Below, in pieces: positions 10,522-21,545 of a stretch of DNA of 64,000 bases. The stretch spans positions 79,025,918 to 79,089,917 of the forward strand of contig OZ038382.1 of assembly GCA_964036045.1 (NCBI GenBank). The letters are read 5' to 3'. The notes below the pieces were generated by a model. It was not told the origin of the DNA. It was given only the letters and a program-made list of their open reading frames with translations, and ran no database searches. How positions within the stretch are numbered: position 1 is the stretch's first letter; every line of letters begins with the position of its first letter. A program made the position numbers and the translations under genes. This DNA is from Eutreptiella sp. 'Long Island Sound 2002' (taxonomy: Eukaryota > Euglenozoa > Euglenophyceae > Eutreptiales > Eutreptiaceae).

Positions 10522-11323
10522 GCCCAGCCCTCCGGGGGGCTCAGCTGCGTAGGGTGGGGGTGGTGTGCCGGGTAGAGCAGTGCGCTGAGTGGGTAAGGTG
10601 TTCCTTTCCGTCGGCCGAGGGCGGTGTTGAACCGGCGGCAAGTGATTCGGAGGTAGGCTGCTATCTCCTCTGGTGCCGTGTCCGCCCACGCTTCTGGCGT
10701 CAGGGCTGCTGCTTGGGAGGCCGGGAGCTGTGGGTCAGGGAGGTGTAGGTCAGGGTGGTGGAGGTACAGGGCGAGGAGGACGTGGCGGGCCGCCACGTTA
10801 AAGCCGCCCCCGCTGTGGCGTAAGGGTGGGCTGTGGGGGGGCAGGGCTGCGCTGCCCGTGGCCACGGCTATGGTCCATGCGTGGTCTGCCGCGTCCGCCA
10901 CATAGTACCCTCCCAGGTGGTCCCGGAGGGTGTGGGTGAGTGGCCCGAAGAAGCCGGGGTGGCTGGCGGGCGGGGTGCGGCTGGGGCCGCGGGCCGCTCG
11001 CGGTGGTGGGGGTTGAGGTCCCCGCAGTGGGAGCAGTGGATGAGGCGGTGTGCGGCCCCCAGGCAGACCCAGTGGTCTGGGTTGCAGGGTAGGGCTGTCT
11101 GTGGTAGCCGCTGGCGTACGCAGAGGGGGCATGCGGTGGCTGGTGGCTGGTGGTACCTGTGGACGGACCCTGGCGTGGGGGGATGGGGGCTGGCGGCGCG
11201 CGCATGCTGCTGGGCGTGCGTGTGGTACCCGTGGTGCCCGTGTGTGCCGTGCCAGTGTTGTGCTCGGTCGATGGTGTGTAGGCGTGGTGGGGGTCCCGTG
11301 TTGGTGTGTCATGGGGTAGGTTC
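10518..11323 (-). pseudogene. Second ORF of minus-strand retroelement, proximal part with Cys/His cluster
   Basis: The frame that carries the zinc-finger tail continues past two close stops. It encodes a cluster of metal-ligand type at about 11135-10990: CPLC, then a Cys 13 residues on, then VCLGAAH, then HCSHCGD. The spacing suggests a cross-brace zinc domain (RING, PHD or B-box like), but I cannot assign it. After a frameshift near 10950, a second frame encodes a helical block with GGYYVADAADHAW, FNVAARHVLLALYL and a following acidic helix. Its VAAR motif recurs near 3480 in the distal part of the same ORF, so a duplicated domain is possible. The LTR insertion interrupts the frame at 10517. 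Confidence 0.55.
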
Positions 11324-11914
11324 TCATGGTTGGTAGAACAGGAGTTTGAGGAGGTGGGCTTGGTCTGTTTGGGGTAGGGTTGCTGCATGCTGCAGGTACC
11401 TGTGGGTGCGGTATGTGAGCTGCTCCGCTGTCTTGGCAATGGCCGTCCGTTGCATGTGCGCCGCCGTGGCTTGGGGGTCCTCCGCGTGGGTGCGTAGCAA
11501 GGTGTAGACGGCTGTGGGGACGAGTCCCCTGGGGACCGCCTCGGGTAGCTCGTTCTGCTTGAGGACGGTGGCGAGTTGCTGGGTTGCCGGTGACCGCGTC
11601 GCCCATCCGGCGTGCTGTGCGATGGTGTGGGCTGGGTTTCAGTCTGTGAGGGTGTCCAGCCCTCGGTACAGGGGGCACCTATTGAAGTGGTCCCAGGTTT
11701 CTCCTTCCGCGTCGCCACAGATGCATTTGGTGTATCTTCCGGGGACGTGGATCGAGCGGCGTGCGTAGTATCGGTGGTATCGGGTTGGGAGGGGAAGCTG
11801 TTCGAGGGCGAGTTGGAGTCGGGGTTCTTGTAGGTGCGCTGGGAGGCTATCCGGGCGTAGGGCGGTGTAGTAGAGGGGTGTGTGGACGGAGTCTTCGAGG
11901 CGTCGGAGGAGTTA
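11324..11914 (-). pseudogene. Zinc-finger C-terminal tail of non-LTR pol (minus element)
   Basis: This region follows RNase H in the same frame, after a TAA at 11914-11912. It contains LRPDSLPAHLQ, then CICGDAEGETWDHFNRC, a C-x-C, H, C arrangement like the zf-RVT finger found after RNase H in many non-LTR retroelements. It aligns block for block with the plus-strand copy at 31806-32477. A TGA at 11641-11639 cuts the finger from its helical continuation (TQQLATVLKQNELP onward). The frame ends in TGA at 11326-11324. It probably bound nucleic acid during integration and is inactive as read. Confidence 0.75.
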
Positions 11915-13003
11915 GGTGTTCGCCGGGTGGCCCAGTGTGGTGGCCAGCTGCTGGATGGGTGTGGGGTAGTGGTACTGCTTGTCTCGATCTGTGTACGGCG
12001 TGTCCTCGGGCATCCATTGGGGGGGTTGTGTGGCCGAGGGTATCGGGGGTAGGTGTTGCAGGTGGCTGTGGTGTGGGGTATCCAGTCGTACATGTTTGAG
12101 CCCTGGGGTGTGGCTGGTGCTGTGGTGTTTGGCATGCGTGTCTGCGCGTCCGTTGCCGTATGTGTAGCGGTGTGATTCCTGTTTGACGATGTGTAGGGCG
12201 TCCTTGGGGTGCATGCCCCTGAAGGCCATCCATAGTCCCAACGCGTGTGTGGTGAGGCCGGATCCGAGCGCCCTGTGGAGGGGCAGGTCCGCGGTTGTTA
12301 CAGCGCGGCGCCTGGTGAGGTGGATGTCGACCGTGGCGTCCACGACTACCCAGATGTCGCAGGGCTGGATCGTTGCGGGTGGTGGTGTGGCGGTGACGGC
12401 GTCCGCCAGGCTGCGCAGTCCGCCGTGGGAGGACGCCCCAAAGATGGTGGCCCCGGTGTGGTGTTCCACGTGGAGGCCGTCCGCGCGCCTGGTGATGCCT
12501 ATGGAGGCGCAACTGACCGTGGGGGTGCGTTGCTGGGTGCCGGATGCGTCAGTGAAGTAGATGATGTCGGTGTCGCTGGGTATGGGTAGGCGGGCAATTG
12601 CTTTGGGCTGATAGACATAGACGGGGTTCCCTTGGGCGGTTCTGGTGGTGATTTGCGTGGGTTGCAGTAGCGGCGCCGCATAGACGCCTATCCCCTGGGT
12701 GATGATGGCCTGGGCTCGTGGGGTGAGGCGGAGGAGGCCTCTGTCCGGGCCCCCCTGGGTGATGTACGCGTACATCAGGTGGAAGAGGTATCCCGTATTG
12801 GGGTGGAACTTCTGGCACGTGATGGTCTGTCGCCGTTCCTTGTCGTCTTTGTCGCCGCGGGGGGTGGGGCATTTGTGCTGTTTGGGGCGCATGGGTGCCT
12901 CCTGAGGTCCTGCGCGGTGTGGGTCGCAGCGGTTGTACTCCATGGCCACGCTGTCTGGGTCTGCTCGCTCGTTGGTGAATGTCCATGTCGCCGTGGGCGT
13001 TCA
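11915..13003 (-). pseudogene. RNase H domain of non-LTR pol (minus element)
   Basis: The fold markers are IIYFTDASGT (first Asp), SSHGGLRSLAD where the Glu helix should be, WVVVDATVDI (third acid), and YGNGRADTHA (last Asp). The equivalent plus-strand protein has HGEVQAVAD, so the catalytic Glu is replaced by Gly here (codon GGA at 12419-12421, one transition away from GAA). This should abolish or cripple cleavage of RNA in RNA:DNA hybrids. A TGA at 13003-13001 separates it from RT in the same frame, and a linker rich in His and Cys precedes the domain. Overall length and linker match the plus-strand copy. Confidence 0.8.
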
Positions 13004-13950
13004 AGTCCAGGCTACGTGTGCTGGGTGGTCTGGGGGTACCGTGTGAAACCAGGGGGAGGGCCATACCTGCTGGTCGGCGGTGGCGGTGACAGTGGGGGTG
13101 TGGTAGTGGGTGGGGATGAGGTGTAGCAGGGGCCACGGGGTGTCAAGGGCTGCCGGGCCGCAGCAGCACGTGCGAGGTATGCCCTGGTCACTGTGGGTGA
13201 CCGGTGGTACATCGGTCTCCGGGGCGTTGTGTTTGGGGATGGACCAGGGGCTATGGTGTCGCTGGACAGTGCGGGTAGCGTGTTTGTGGCTGTTTGGTGC
13301 TAGTAGCAGGATGGTGGGTGGTGTCCAGCCTTCGGCTGACGGGGTGGGCTCCTCCTGCGTCGTGTTGCCGTCGTTTGGGGCCTCGTGCTCGCTCGGGCGG
13401 GGTCGGGGGTGCTGGCGCCGAAAAGGCTTGTACGCCGTTTCGATGTCCTTGGGCCCCGGCATGTCGCGCCCTGCCTCCGTAGCGCATGCGCGGAGGTACA
13501 CCCGGAAGACGCGGCGTGCTGGCCATTGCGGGTCGGAAAGGAACGGGGCGTGGTGGGCGTCGCACTGGGCCATGATCATCATCTGCGTTCGGGTGATGTA
13601 TACTATGGTGATGGTGGCTCCCACAAGGCGCAGGGTGTCCACCTCGCCTGCCGGGTGTCGGTGGATGTCGGTGTGCGTGGCCACGAGTGGCCCCTGTTGA
13701 TTGCAGTGGTGGTTCGTCAGGATGGCGTGCGTGTGGTGCGGTAGGAGGAGCTGCAGCTGGGCCCAGATGCCGGTGCCCACGGAGGTGGGGACACCGTGTT
13801 TTGCCAGTATCCACAGGGGGCAGGTGTTGCGGGCCATTTGCGCTTCTTTTATGCATATGGCTGCCGCTTCGCGAACCTCGGGTTGGTGGTTGTGTGTCAC
13901 CCTGTGTAGGAGGTCAGCTGCGTGTTTGGCATAGGCCATGTCGAGTAAGG
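13004..13950 (-). pseudogene. RT thumb/linker region of non-LTR pol (minus element)
   Basis: The frame begins after a single-base shift near 13950 and runs 312 codons from its first Met. It opens with the helix MAYAKHAADLLHRV, which aligns with the plus-strand RT after its HTARTLSRICHN segment. The later EAAAICIKEAQMARNTCPLW corresponds to the plus-strand YHAVAEVQKEENMCPRYVW. No catalytic residues are expected in this region. It joins RT to RNase H. Confidence 0.7.
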
Positions 13951-14536
13951 GCGCCTGTATTGTCCCCGTAGTAGCGCCAGTGGGCCATCATGGCCTCCTT
14001 GGGGAAAGACGGTGGCCAGCCTCCGTGTTGCGCCCATGCCTTCGTCACTTGCTGTTGAGCGTGGTGTAGGGCGTCTTGGGGGTGTGGGAGGTGCAGGGCT
14101 TGGTACCCGATGGCTGCGTTGAGCACCGCTTCCATGAAGTATGCCAGGCCCTGCGTGGACAGGAGGTCCCCCCTGGTAAGTTGGGGTAGCCGGGCGGGGC
14201 GCCCTTCCAGCTTGCTTGGGAGTGTGATGTGGTGGAGTCGCGTGCCCTGTGTGACTCCCAGGTGGACTGTGGTGTCCTCCAGGTGTAGGGGTTCACCTTT
14301 CCGGATGTGAGGGCTGGGAGTCCCGGTGTCGGCTAGCCCGACCGATTTGCGGGGGTGCACCAGGAGCTGGTGGGCGTCCAGGTAGGTTGTGGTGAGTTGG
14401 AGAATGGCGTACGCTTGCTCGGTGGTCGTTGGTAGCCCTGCGTTCTCAGGGTCGCGGTGGCAGGTGGCCGTAGTTGGGAGGTTGTCGTCCGCGAAGTTGA
14501 TGAGGGGGGACCATAGTGGGTATGGGGCGTCCCCCG
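13951..14536 (-). pseudogene. RT palm, catalytic FADD part (minus element)
   Basis: A one-base gain in a G/C run near 14536 moves the RT into a new frame. That frame encodes LINFADDN, with the two catalytic Asp codons at 14489-14484. The following LHLGVTQGTRLHHITLP matches the segment of the plus copy around VLGHVQAMEARGVRLPD. FMEAVLNAAIGYQALHLPHP corresponds to the plus-strand YLRAVLNAAVGYQGMHLPYW. The motif is FADD where the plus element has YVDD. Both occur in non-LTR RTs. Confidence 0.8.
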
Positions 14537-15522
14537 GGTATTCCCCTTGCTAGCTCGAATGCCAGCGGTAGGGTGACGAGGAGGTAGAGGAAGGGGCCCT
14601 CGGCGCCACCTTGGGGGACCCCGCTGTTCGTGCCGGTCCAGGGGGTGAGGCCTGCGGCTGTGATGACGGCGTAGAGCCGGGTCTGGATGTACCCATTCAT
14701 GAAGGATAGGAATGGGAGTCACATGGCATCCCTTACCTCCGTGAGGAGCCGGTGTGGGGCATGGGGGAACGCGCCTTGGACGTCGAGGAAGGCGACGATC
14801 ATCTTGTAGGGGTTCATGTCCAGCGCGGTGTCCTGGAGGAAGATGGCCTCGTGGGGGGACCTGCCGGCCATGGCTCCCCACATGCTGGCGAACACGTGGG
14901 CGAAGACCGCCGGTGTGATGCGGCCGAGGATGAGCGTCCACACCAGCTTGACCTTGGTGGTGGCGCAGACTATGGCCCGCCAGTTCCCTGGCTCCGCGCA
15001 GTCCCCCTCCTTGTAGAGGGGGTGGACCAGGTTGGCCCACTCAGAGAGGATAGGCGTGGTGCCCGTGACGATGTCCCACAGGCGGGCTGCCAGGCGGCGC
15101 TTGATGGGCAGGGCGAGGTGTTGGTACGCTTCGGCCGGTAAACCGTCAACGCCGGGCATGACCCCCTTTTTCAGGCGGTCCAGGGCGCGTTGCAGGTCTG
15201 AGATGCTGAAGGGGTCGTGTTCGATGGCGCGCCGCTGTTCCCGGTTGAAGACCCTGGGCACGTGCTCGCGGATGGTGCTTCGGGTATGGGGGTCGAGGTC
15301 GGGGAGGGCGTCCCGGTATTGTGCCTGGAAGCTGTCCAGGACTGCCTGGAGGACGGCGTCGGGGTCTTTGGTGAGGCCCCCCTCGGGTGTGCGCACCGCG
15401 TGGATGGTACGACGCCCCGTTTTCTCCAGGATGCGGCTGACGTATCGCAGGGACTTGTACGGCGTGTCGTTTCTGCCGTATCTTTCGCGTTTCTGGGCTG
15501 TGGCCGCTATGCGGTGGGCGTG
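14537..15522 (-). pseudogene. RT fingers and palm, N-terminal part (minus element)
   Basis: In the same frame as the upstream endonuclease, this carries the RT core motifs in order: KKGVMPGVDGLPAEAYQHL, LYKEGDCAEPGNWRAI, VAFLDVQGAFPH with the first catalytic Asp, and SGVPQGGAEGPFLYLL. A TGA at 14721-14719 sits where the plus element has a Gly between EVRDAM and LPF. Before the fingers, RNDTPYKSLRYVSRI is nearly identical to the plus-strand SVPYKSLRYIREL, which confirms common ancestry. The reaction would be target-primed cDNA synthesis. Confidence 0.85.
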
Positions 15523-16659
15523 TCATTCCTGGAGCTGGTGGCGGCGGGTGGTGAGGAGCGCGCGGAGGTGGGTGTCTCGGTCTCCTGCTTCCGGTGTGCT
15601 GGAGCGCAGCATGGTGGCGAGGTCCTCTTTCGTGGTCCAGATGTCATGGACGAGCTGTTGGAGGGTGAGCTCCGGTGGTGCTCCTGTGTGGCTGGTGTCG
15701 CGCTCCATGCCGCATGCTAGTGCCGCCCGGCGCGTGGCGGTGGTGAGTGATGGCGCATCCGGGCGGCGCAGGATGGCGTGTAGGGCCCTGTTATACCTGT
15801 GCCAGGCGCCGTGGTCGTTCTCAGCTGCGAACTGTAGTGTGGGTGGGAGGGTGTCGTCTGGCAGGGTGGCCGCGGCTGGGGGTAGGTTGAGGATGATGAG
15901 GTCGATGCAGAGGTGTCGGTGGCCCCTGCCCGCGGGCGGGAGGTCCCCATAGGTTGCCTCGTGGACGCGTACTGTGGTTGGGTCCCCGTAGCACGTGTCG
16001 ATGCGGGAGGGGTGGCTGCCGGCTTCGTGGAGGTAATGGGAGGGTGCGCCGGCGAGCCCTGCCGTGACGTCGGTGAGGCCCAGTTGGTGCATGGCGTCCC
16101 TAACGGCTATGTCGGTGGCTGTGGGTGGGCCGGTGCAGTCGTCGTCGGTGGGGGCGGCGTTTAAGTCGCCTTTGATGATGGTCGGTGCCAGGAGGGGGAG
16201 ACGGTGGTACGCCAGGCTCAGGGCGTCCAGGAAGTCCTTGGTCTCCTCCCCGAATGGGACGTGCGTGAGTAGCACGTTTGGCTGCCACCCGGGCCCCATG
16301 CACTCGTACGCCCCGAGGCGACCGTCCACTCCGAGGTCGGGTCGGGCATGCACCGTGACCGACGTCTTGTGGTAGAGGGGCACCCCTCGTTGCCAGTGGG
16401 CGTGGTATTGGTTCCCCTCCGGGTCCAGGATGGGTGCCGGTTCGGGCTGCTCTGCTCTGCGGAGGGCTTGCTCCAGGAACCCCAGGAGGTCTGCGCCTTG
16501 GGGGTTTGACCCAGGCATGGCTTGTAGTGTGGCGGCCTTGGTGGGGTCGTAGGTGACCGCGGGCTCGTTGAGGACGTTGATGCGGGCGTGGGCTTCCGTA
16601 GGCGCCGGTCTTTGGGGACCGGTAGTTTTGGGTGCGGTCCGTGTCCGGCCCGGGCCCCG
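15523..16659 (-). pseudogene. APE-type endonuclease of non-LTR pol (minus element)
   Basis: This is an exonuclease-endonuclease-phosphatase fold, which nicks target DNA to prime reverse transcription. Catalytic landmarks are visible in order: VLNEPAV (Asn), LGFLEQAL (Glu), IKGDLNAAP (Asp and Asn), HPSRIDTCYGD (Asp), and GRGHRHLCID (His). All have counterparts in the plus-strand copy, so the active site looks conserved. The first two motifs are matched by alignment only and are weaker than in the plus copy. The domain is bounded by TGA codons at 16662-16660 and 15525-15523 in the same frame as its neighbours. The conserved Asn motif lies upstream of the first Met, at about 16580, so the Met start is unlikely to be the real domain start. 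Confidence 0.8.
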
Positions 16660-18414
16660 TCAGGCGTCGAGGAGGTCGATGACGCCCTGAGCTGCAGGTG
16701 CCTTGCGGTTTTGCTTCTGGGGCTGGGGTAGGGGCCATGCATTGTGGACCTCGCCTGTGTACTCGGTGCCTGTGAGGTGCTCCGTGTCGGGGGTGCAGAG
16801 CTGCATGGGGACCATCTCTCGACCGTTTCGGTCTCGTCAGAGTTTGATGATGCGCCCCACCTGCTTGTCGTTCGGGGTGGCTGGGTCCCACTTGACGCGG
16901 ATCTTGAACCCCTGGTGGTCCCCGGTGATGCAGTACCGGTGCTTGACCTCACCTGCGACCCATATCCACTTTGAGGGGCCCGCGGACGTGGCGTACTCAA
17001 AGGACAGCTGCACCCGGGTGCCGATGGCGTACTCGGGATACAGGGCGGCGGCTTCCTCTTCGGTCCAGCTCTTTGGCTTGGCTTTTGGCTTGGGCTCGGG
17101 TTTGGCCTGTGCGGGGGCCTTGCGCTTCTTCGCACCTGGGCGGCGCCGGGCATTGGGCTGTCCCCGCTGGGGGGCTGCGCCCTGGGGCTGCTGTACAGGC
17201 GCGTGGCCCGGTGCAAATACGGGGTGCTCGCAGGTGGCTGTGACGTCGGGTTTGGACGTGGGGACGGTGTCCTTCAGCTGGAACACTTGCTTGGTCATGA
17301 GGCTAAGCACTTCCTCGGCCTCCCGTAGGGTGTCGGGCGGGTCCGTGGGCCAGGTGAGGAGCCGGTGCCTGGTGCCTGTCCCGTGGCGGCGCATGTGGGC
17401 CGTGTAGCGGGTGGCGTCGCGTGTCCACGCTGGGGTGCGTTCCGGGGGGAGGGGGCCCTCTGGCGCCCCCTGCGCCAAGTAGAGGGTGTAGTGCAGCGCT
17501 TCCCAGGCTGCTTCTGGGGTGTGGGGGACGCGGGCGGCGAGTTGCAAGCGGTCCCCTCTGCGTGGTGGGGGCGGGACCTGGTCGTCGGGGGTGTGTGCCG
17601 TTGCCCGTCTGACCTTGCCGTGGTTGTCCCATTCTACTGTCCACCAGATGTCCTGGTGTTTGAGGATGTGGACCTCTGCGGTGGCCGGGGGGGCGTCCAT
17701 GGCGTCCCAGCTGGCGAGCTGGATGGTGCGGACCTGGGGTAGGGTCTTCGGGGGTGCTCGTTTGCTGAGGATGCGGTGGATGTCCTCTGCGGTGGGGCCC
17801 GCGTCGGGGGCGTCCTGCGCTGCCTGGGCTAGAGGTGGGGAGGGGCAGTCCTCCCAGAGGCGGCAGGCCGACGCCGCGGCGTACATGGCTGCAATTAGGA
17901 CGTGCTCCGTCAGCCCTCCCACCATGAGGTCGTTTTCCCCCTCCAGGTCTCGGGGGAAGGTGGCTTCCGCCTTTAGGGTGAGGACTGCGATGGCGCGTTT
18001 GGGTCCAGGCGTAGCATGCGTCGGCTCATCTGGCGGGCGTCCGCTGGATGGGGTGTGGGGGGGGCGTTTCTCGAAGGCGGATGGTCCCACCGCCAGGTGC
18101 TTGACAAGGTGTAGCGGTATGGGGTGGTGGCGGTCTGCCGCGGGCAGGAGGTAGGGGTGTGGGTCTCCGGGTAGAGTGCCGAGGTATATGCCTCCCCTGT
18201 AGGTAGGGGTGGGTAGGGGTTGTTGCAGAGCGCCTGCGCATGGTTGCACGCACCGGGGGTTGCGGTTGGTGCAGTGGGCCGTTTTTGGGTGTGGTACCGC
18301 GTACACGGTGAAGGGCCCCAGCGCGCGCTGGATGTGGCGGGGGATGATGGTGCGGAGGTCCGCCAGTCGTGTCGTGCGGCTTTCGCCATAGTATACCCAG
18401 AGTGTGTCCTCCAA
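16660..18414 (-). pseudogene. ORF1 region of minus-strand non-LTR element
   Basis: A 525-codon frame runs to TGA 16839-16837, then 58 further codons to TGA 16662-16660, all in the endonuclease frame. Near residues 44-60 a Cys cluster (AHC, PRC, QPC) aligns with the Cys cluster of the plus-strand ORF1. PIPLHLVKHLAVG corresponds to plus-strand PLVYFHQVKHMWVG. A Lys/Pro/Ala-rich basic stretch lies at about 440-475. The last 50 residues (VQLSFEYATS, SKWIWVAGEV, FKIRVKWDPA) look like a small beta-barrel, chromo- or Tudor-like. This region probably packages element RNA, which is inference from order and composition. It is not a classical RRM/CCHC ORF1. The true N-terminus is unclear. Confidence 0.6.
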
Positions 18415-18838
18415 CTGCCATTTTGGGGCGTAGCTTGCGGGCCAGTAGGTTCAAGGTGCTTTTGTGGGTGGCTTCGGTGACGGTGCCGGGTCCAGCGCTG
18501 ATGCGTGGGAGAAAAAAAACGCTGATGAGTGATGGTCTCGCGCGCGCCAGTGAAATAGCAAGAAGAAACAGGAAAACGACGCAGAAAACAACCAAAAGAA
18601 TGGAAAAATCCGTTTTTCTGACCTCAGAAACCCCCCCACAATTTTTGCGCCACTGTTTGGCGAGGTTGGCGAAAAATCAACCGCAAACAGCAACACAACG
18701 CGAACAAAGTGAGAAAACCAAGGAGCCAACTTGTCTGCGCGCTCCAAAACAATAGCAAAGTGCCCGCAAGTAGGGAACTAGGGCTTGAGTGCACGCCCCC
18801 ACAACACACAAAGTGCGCACAAGGGGGAGGGAAGAAAA
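18415..18838. other. Upstream flank of the minus element, AT-richer
   Basis: The base composition changes from GC-rich coding DNA to A-rich DNA on the plus strand. No satellite unit appears until about 18840. In the minus orientation this is where a 5' UTR or promoter would lie. I see no TATA box or repeat that I could assign confidently. Confidence 0.4.
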
Positions 18839-19995
18839 CAGGCTTGCTCTTGGGCGCCGCCAAAAACAAAGAGTCCAAGACATAAAGGATAAGTAGCATG
18901 TCACGAATGCATTAAGCAAGCACGCCTACTCTTGGGCGTCGCAAAATACAAAGATTGCACAAACCAACAAGTAAGTAGCATAAGCCGCCATGCATGCATT
19001 AAGACACGCTTACTGTTGGGCGTCGCAAAAAACAAAGAGTCCAAGACATAAAGAATAAGTAGCATGTCACGAATGCATTAAGCAAGCACGCCTACTCTTG
19101 GGCGTCGCAAAATACAAAGAGTGCACAAACCAACAAGTAAGTAGCATAAGCCGCCATGCATGCATTAAGACACGCTTACTCTTGGGCGTCGCAAAAAACA
19201 AAGAGTCCAAGACATAAAGAATAAGTAGCATATCATGAATGCATTAAGCAAACATGCCTACTCTTGGGCGTCGCAAAATACAAAGACTCCACAAATCAAC
19301 GAGTAAGTAGCATAAGCCACCATGCAAGCATTCAGACACGCTTACTCTTTGACGTCGCAAAAAACAAAGAGTCCAAGACATAAAGGATAAGTAGCATGTC
19401 ACGAATGCATTAAGCAAACACGCCTACTCTTGGGCGTCGCAAAATACAAAGAGTCCACAAACCAACGAGTAAGTAGCATAAGCCACCATGCATGCATTAA
19501 GACACGCGTACTCTTGGGCGTCGCAAAAAAACAAAGAGTCCATGACAAAAAGAATACGTAACATGGCATGAATGCATTAAGCAAACACGCCTACTCTTGG
19601 GCGTCGCAAAATACAAAGAGTCCGCAAACCAAAGAGTGAGTAGCATATGCCGCCATGCATGCATTAAGACACGCTTACTCTTGGGCGTCGCAAAAAACAA
19701 AGAGTCCAAGACATAAAGGGTAAGTAGCATGTCATGAATGCATTAAACAAACACGCCTACTCTTGGGCGTCGCAAAATACAAAGAGTACACAAACCAACG
19801 AGTAAATAGCATACACCGCCATGTATGCAATAAGACACGCTTACTCTTGGGCGTCGCCAACAACAAAGAGTCCAGGACGGGAAGAATAAGTAAGACTCCG
19901 TAGGATGCCGGACGCCTTGTTGGCCAGAATGCCAACGCTGCCAATTCTGCGGCGTTCCCCACGGTGTCTGAGCCATCAATACACCGACAGCACCT
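18839..19995. repeat. 166-bp satellite, about seven units
   Basis: The core CTTGGGCGTC recurs at 18931, 19097, 19263, 19429, 19596 and 19762, a period of 166-167 bp. Each unit is two related halves of about 83 bp. One half has AAAATACAAAGAGT with CCGCCATGCATGC, and the other has AAAAAACAAAGAGT with a TCACGAATGCATT variant. The satellite is therefore dimeric. It is AT-richer than the flanks and lies directly upstream of the minus-strand element. Confidence 0.9.
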
Positions 19996-20089
19996 ACTCT
20001 TGGGCGCGACGAAAAATGCAACGAGGATGGTATTGCACACGCGAGCACACACCCACACCAACACCACACACACCACGCAACACACCGAG

Positions 20090-21545
20090 CAAGCACACCG
20101 GTGAACAGGAGCCAAGTGGCCGGGGACACCGCGCACAACACACAACACACCGAACAAGCACACAGCACGCCGGTGAACAGGAGCCACGAGGCCCAGGACA
20201 CCGAACACGCAACACAACACACGCCACACGGGCACACCGGTGAACGGGAGCCAAGTGGCGCGGGACACCGCACACACCACGCAACACACGACACAGGCAC
20301 ACCGGTGACTGGGAGCCAAGAGGCCCAGGACACCAAACACACCACACAACACACCGCACAAGCACACCGGTGAACAGGAGCCAAGCGGCCCAGGACACCG
20401 CCCACACAACACCACACACTGGGCGTGCGCACCGGTGAACAGGGGACGGGAGGCCCAGGACACCGCACACGCAACACTGCACACCGAACACCACACACAC
20501 CGCAGCACACTGCAACACCGGAGAACACGAACCAAGTGTCCCAGGACACCACACACGCAACACAACACACACCACACGAGCACATCAGCAAAAAGGGGCC
20601 AAAAGGCCCAGGAGACCACGCACACGACACCGCACACAGACCGTGCACACCGGTGAACCGGAGCCAAGGGGCCCAGGACACCGTACACAGGACACAGCAC
20701 ACCAAAGCAGGCACACCGGTGCACAGGAGCCAAGCGGCCCAGGACATCGCGCACACAACACCGCACACAGAGCGTGCACGCCGGTGAACAGGAGCCAAGC
20801 GGCCCAAGACACCGCACCCACAACACCACACACAGGGCGTGCACACCGGTGAACAGGAGCCAGGAGGCCCAGGACATCGTACACGCAACACCACACACAG
20901 AACGTGCACGCCGGTGAACAGGAGTCAGGAGGCCCAGGACACCGTACACCCAACACCACACACAGAGCGTGCACACCGGTGAACAGGAGCCAGGAGGCCC
21001 AGGACACTGTACACGCAACACCACACACAGGGCATACACACAGGTGAACAGGAGCCAAGAGGCCCAGGACACCGTACACACAACACCACACACAGAGCGT
21101 GCACACCGGTGAACAGGAGCCAGGAGGCCCAGGACACCGTACACACAACACCACACACAGAGCGTGCACACCGGTGAACAGGAGCCAGGAGGCCCAGGAC
21201 ACCGTACACACAACACCACACACAGAACGCGCACACCGGTGAACAGGAGCCAAGCAACCCAGGACACCGTGCACACAACACCACACACAGAGCGCGCACA
21301 CCGGTGAACAGGAGCCAGGAGGCCCAGGACACCGTACACGCAACACCACACACAGGGCGTGCACGCCGGTGAACAGGAGCCAGGAGGCCCAGGACACCGT
21401 ACACGCAACACCGCACACAGAGCGCGCACACCGGAGAACAGGAGCCAAGCGGCCCAGGACACCGCACACGCAACACCACACACAGGGCATGCACGCCGGT
21501 GAACAGGAGCCAGGAGGCCCAGGACACCGTACACGCGGCTCGGCA
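20090..21545 (+). repeat. 65-bp minisatellite, about 22 units
   Basis: CCGGTGAAC recurs at 21106, 21171 and 21236, a 65-bp step, and throughout the interval. The unit comprises a CCGGTGAACAGGAGCC core, a GGCCCAGGACACCG core and a CA-rich connector. Left-hand units are more degenerate than right-hand ones, as is usual when homogenisation is active at one side. Because 65 is not a multiple of three, all frames cycle. Stop-free cycling on the minus strand gives a spurious Cys-rich reading frame of 767 codons. Confidence 0.92.
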
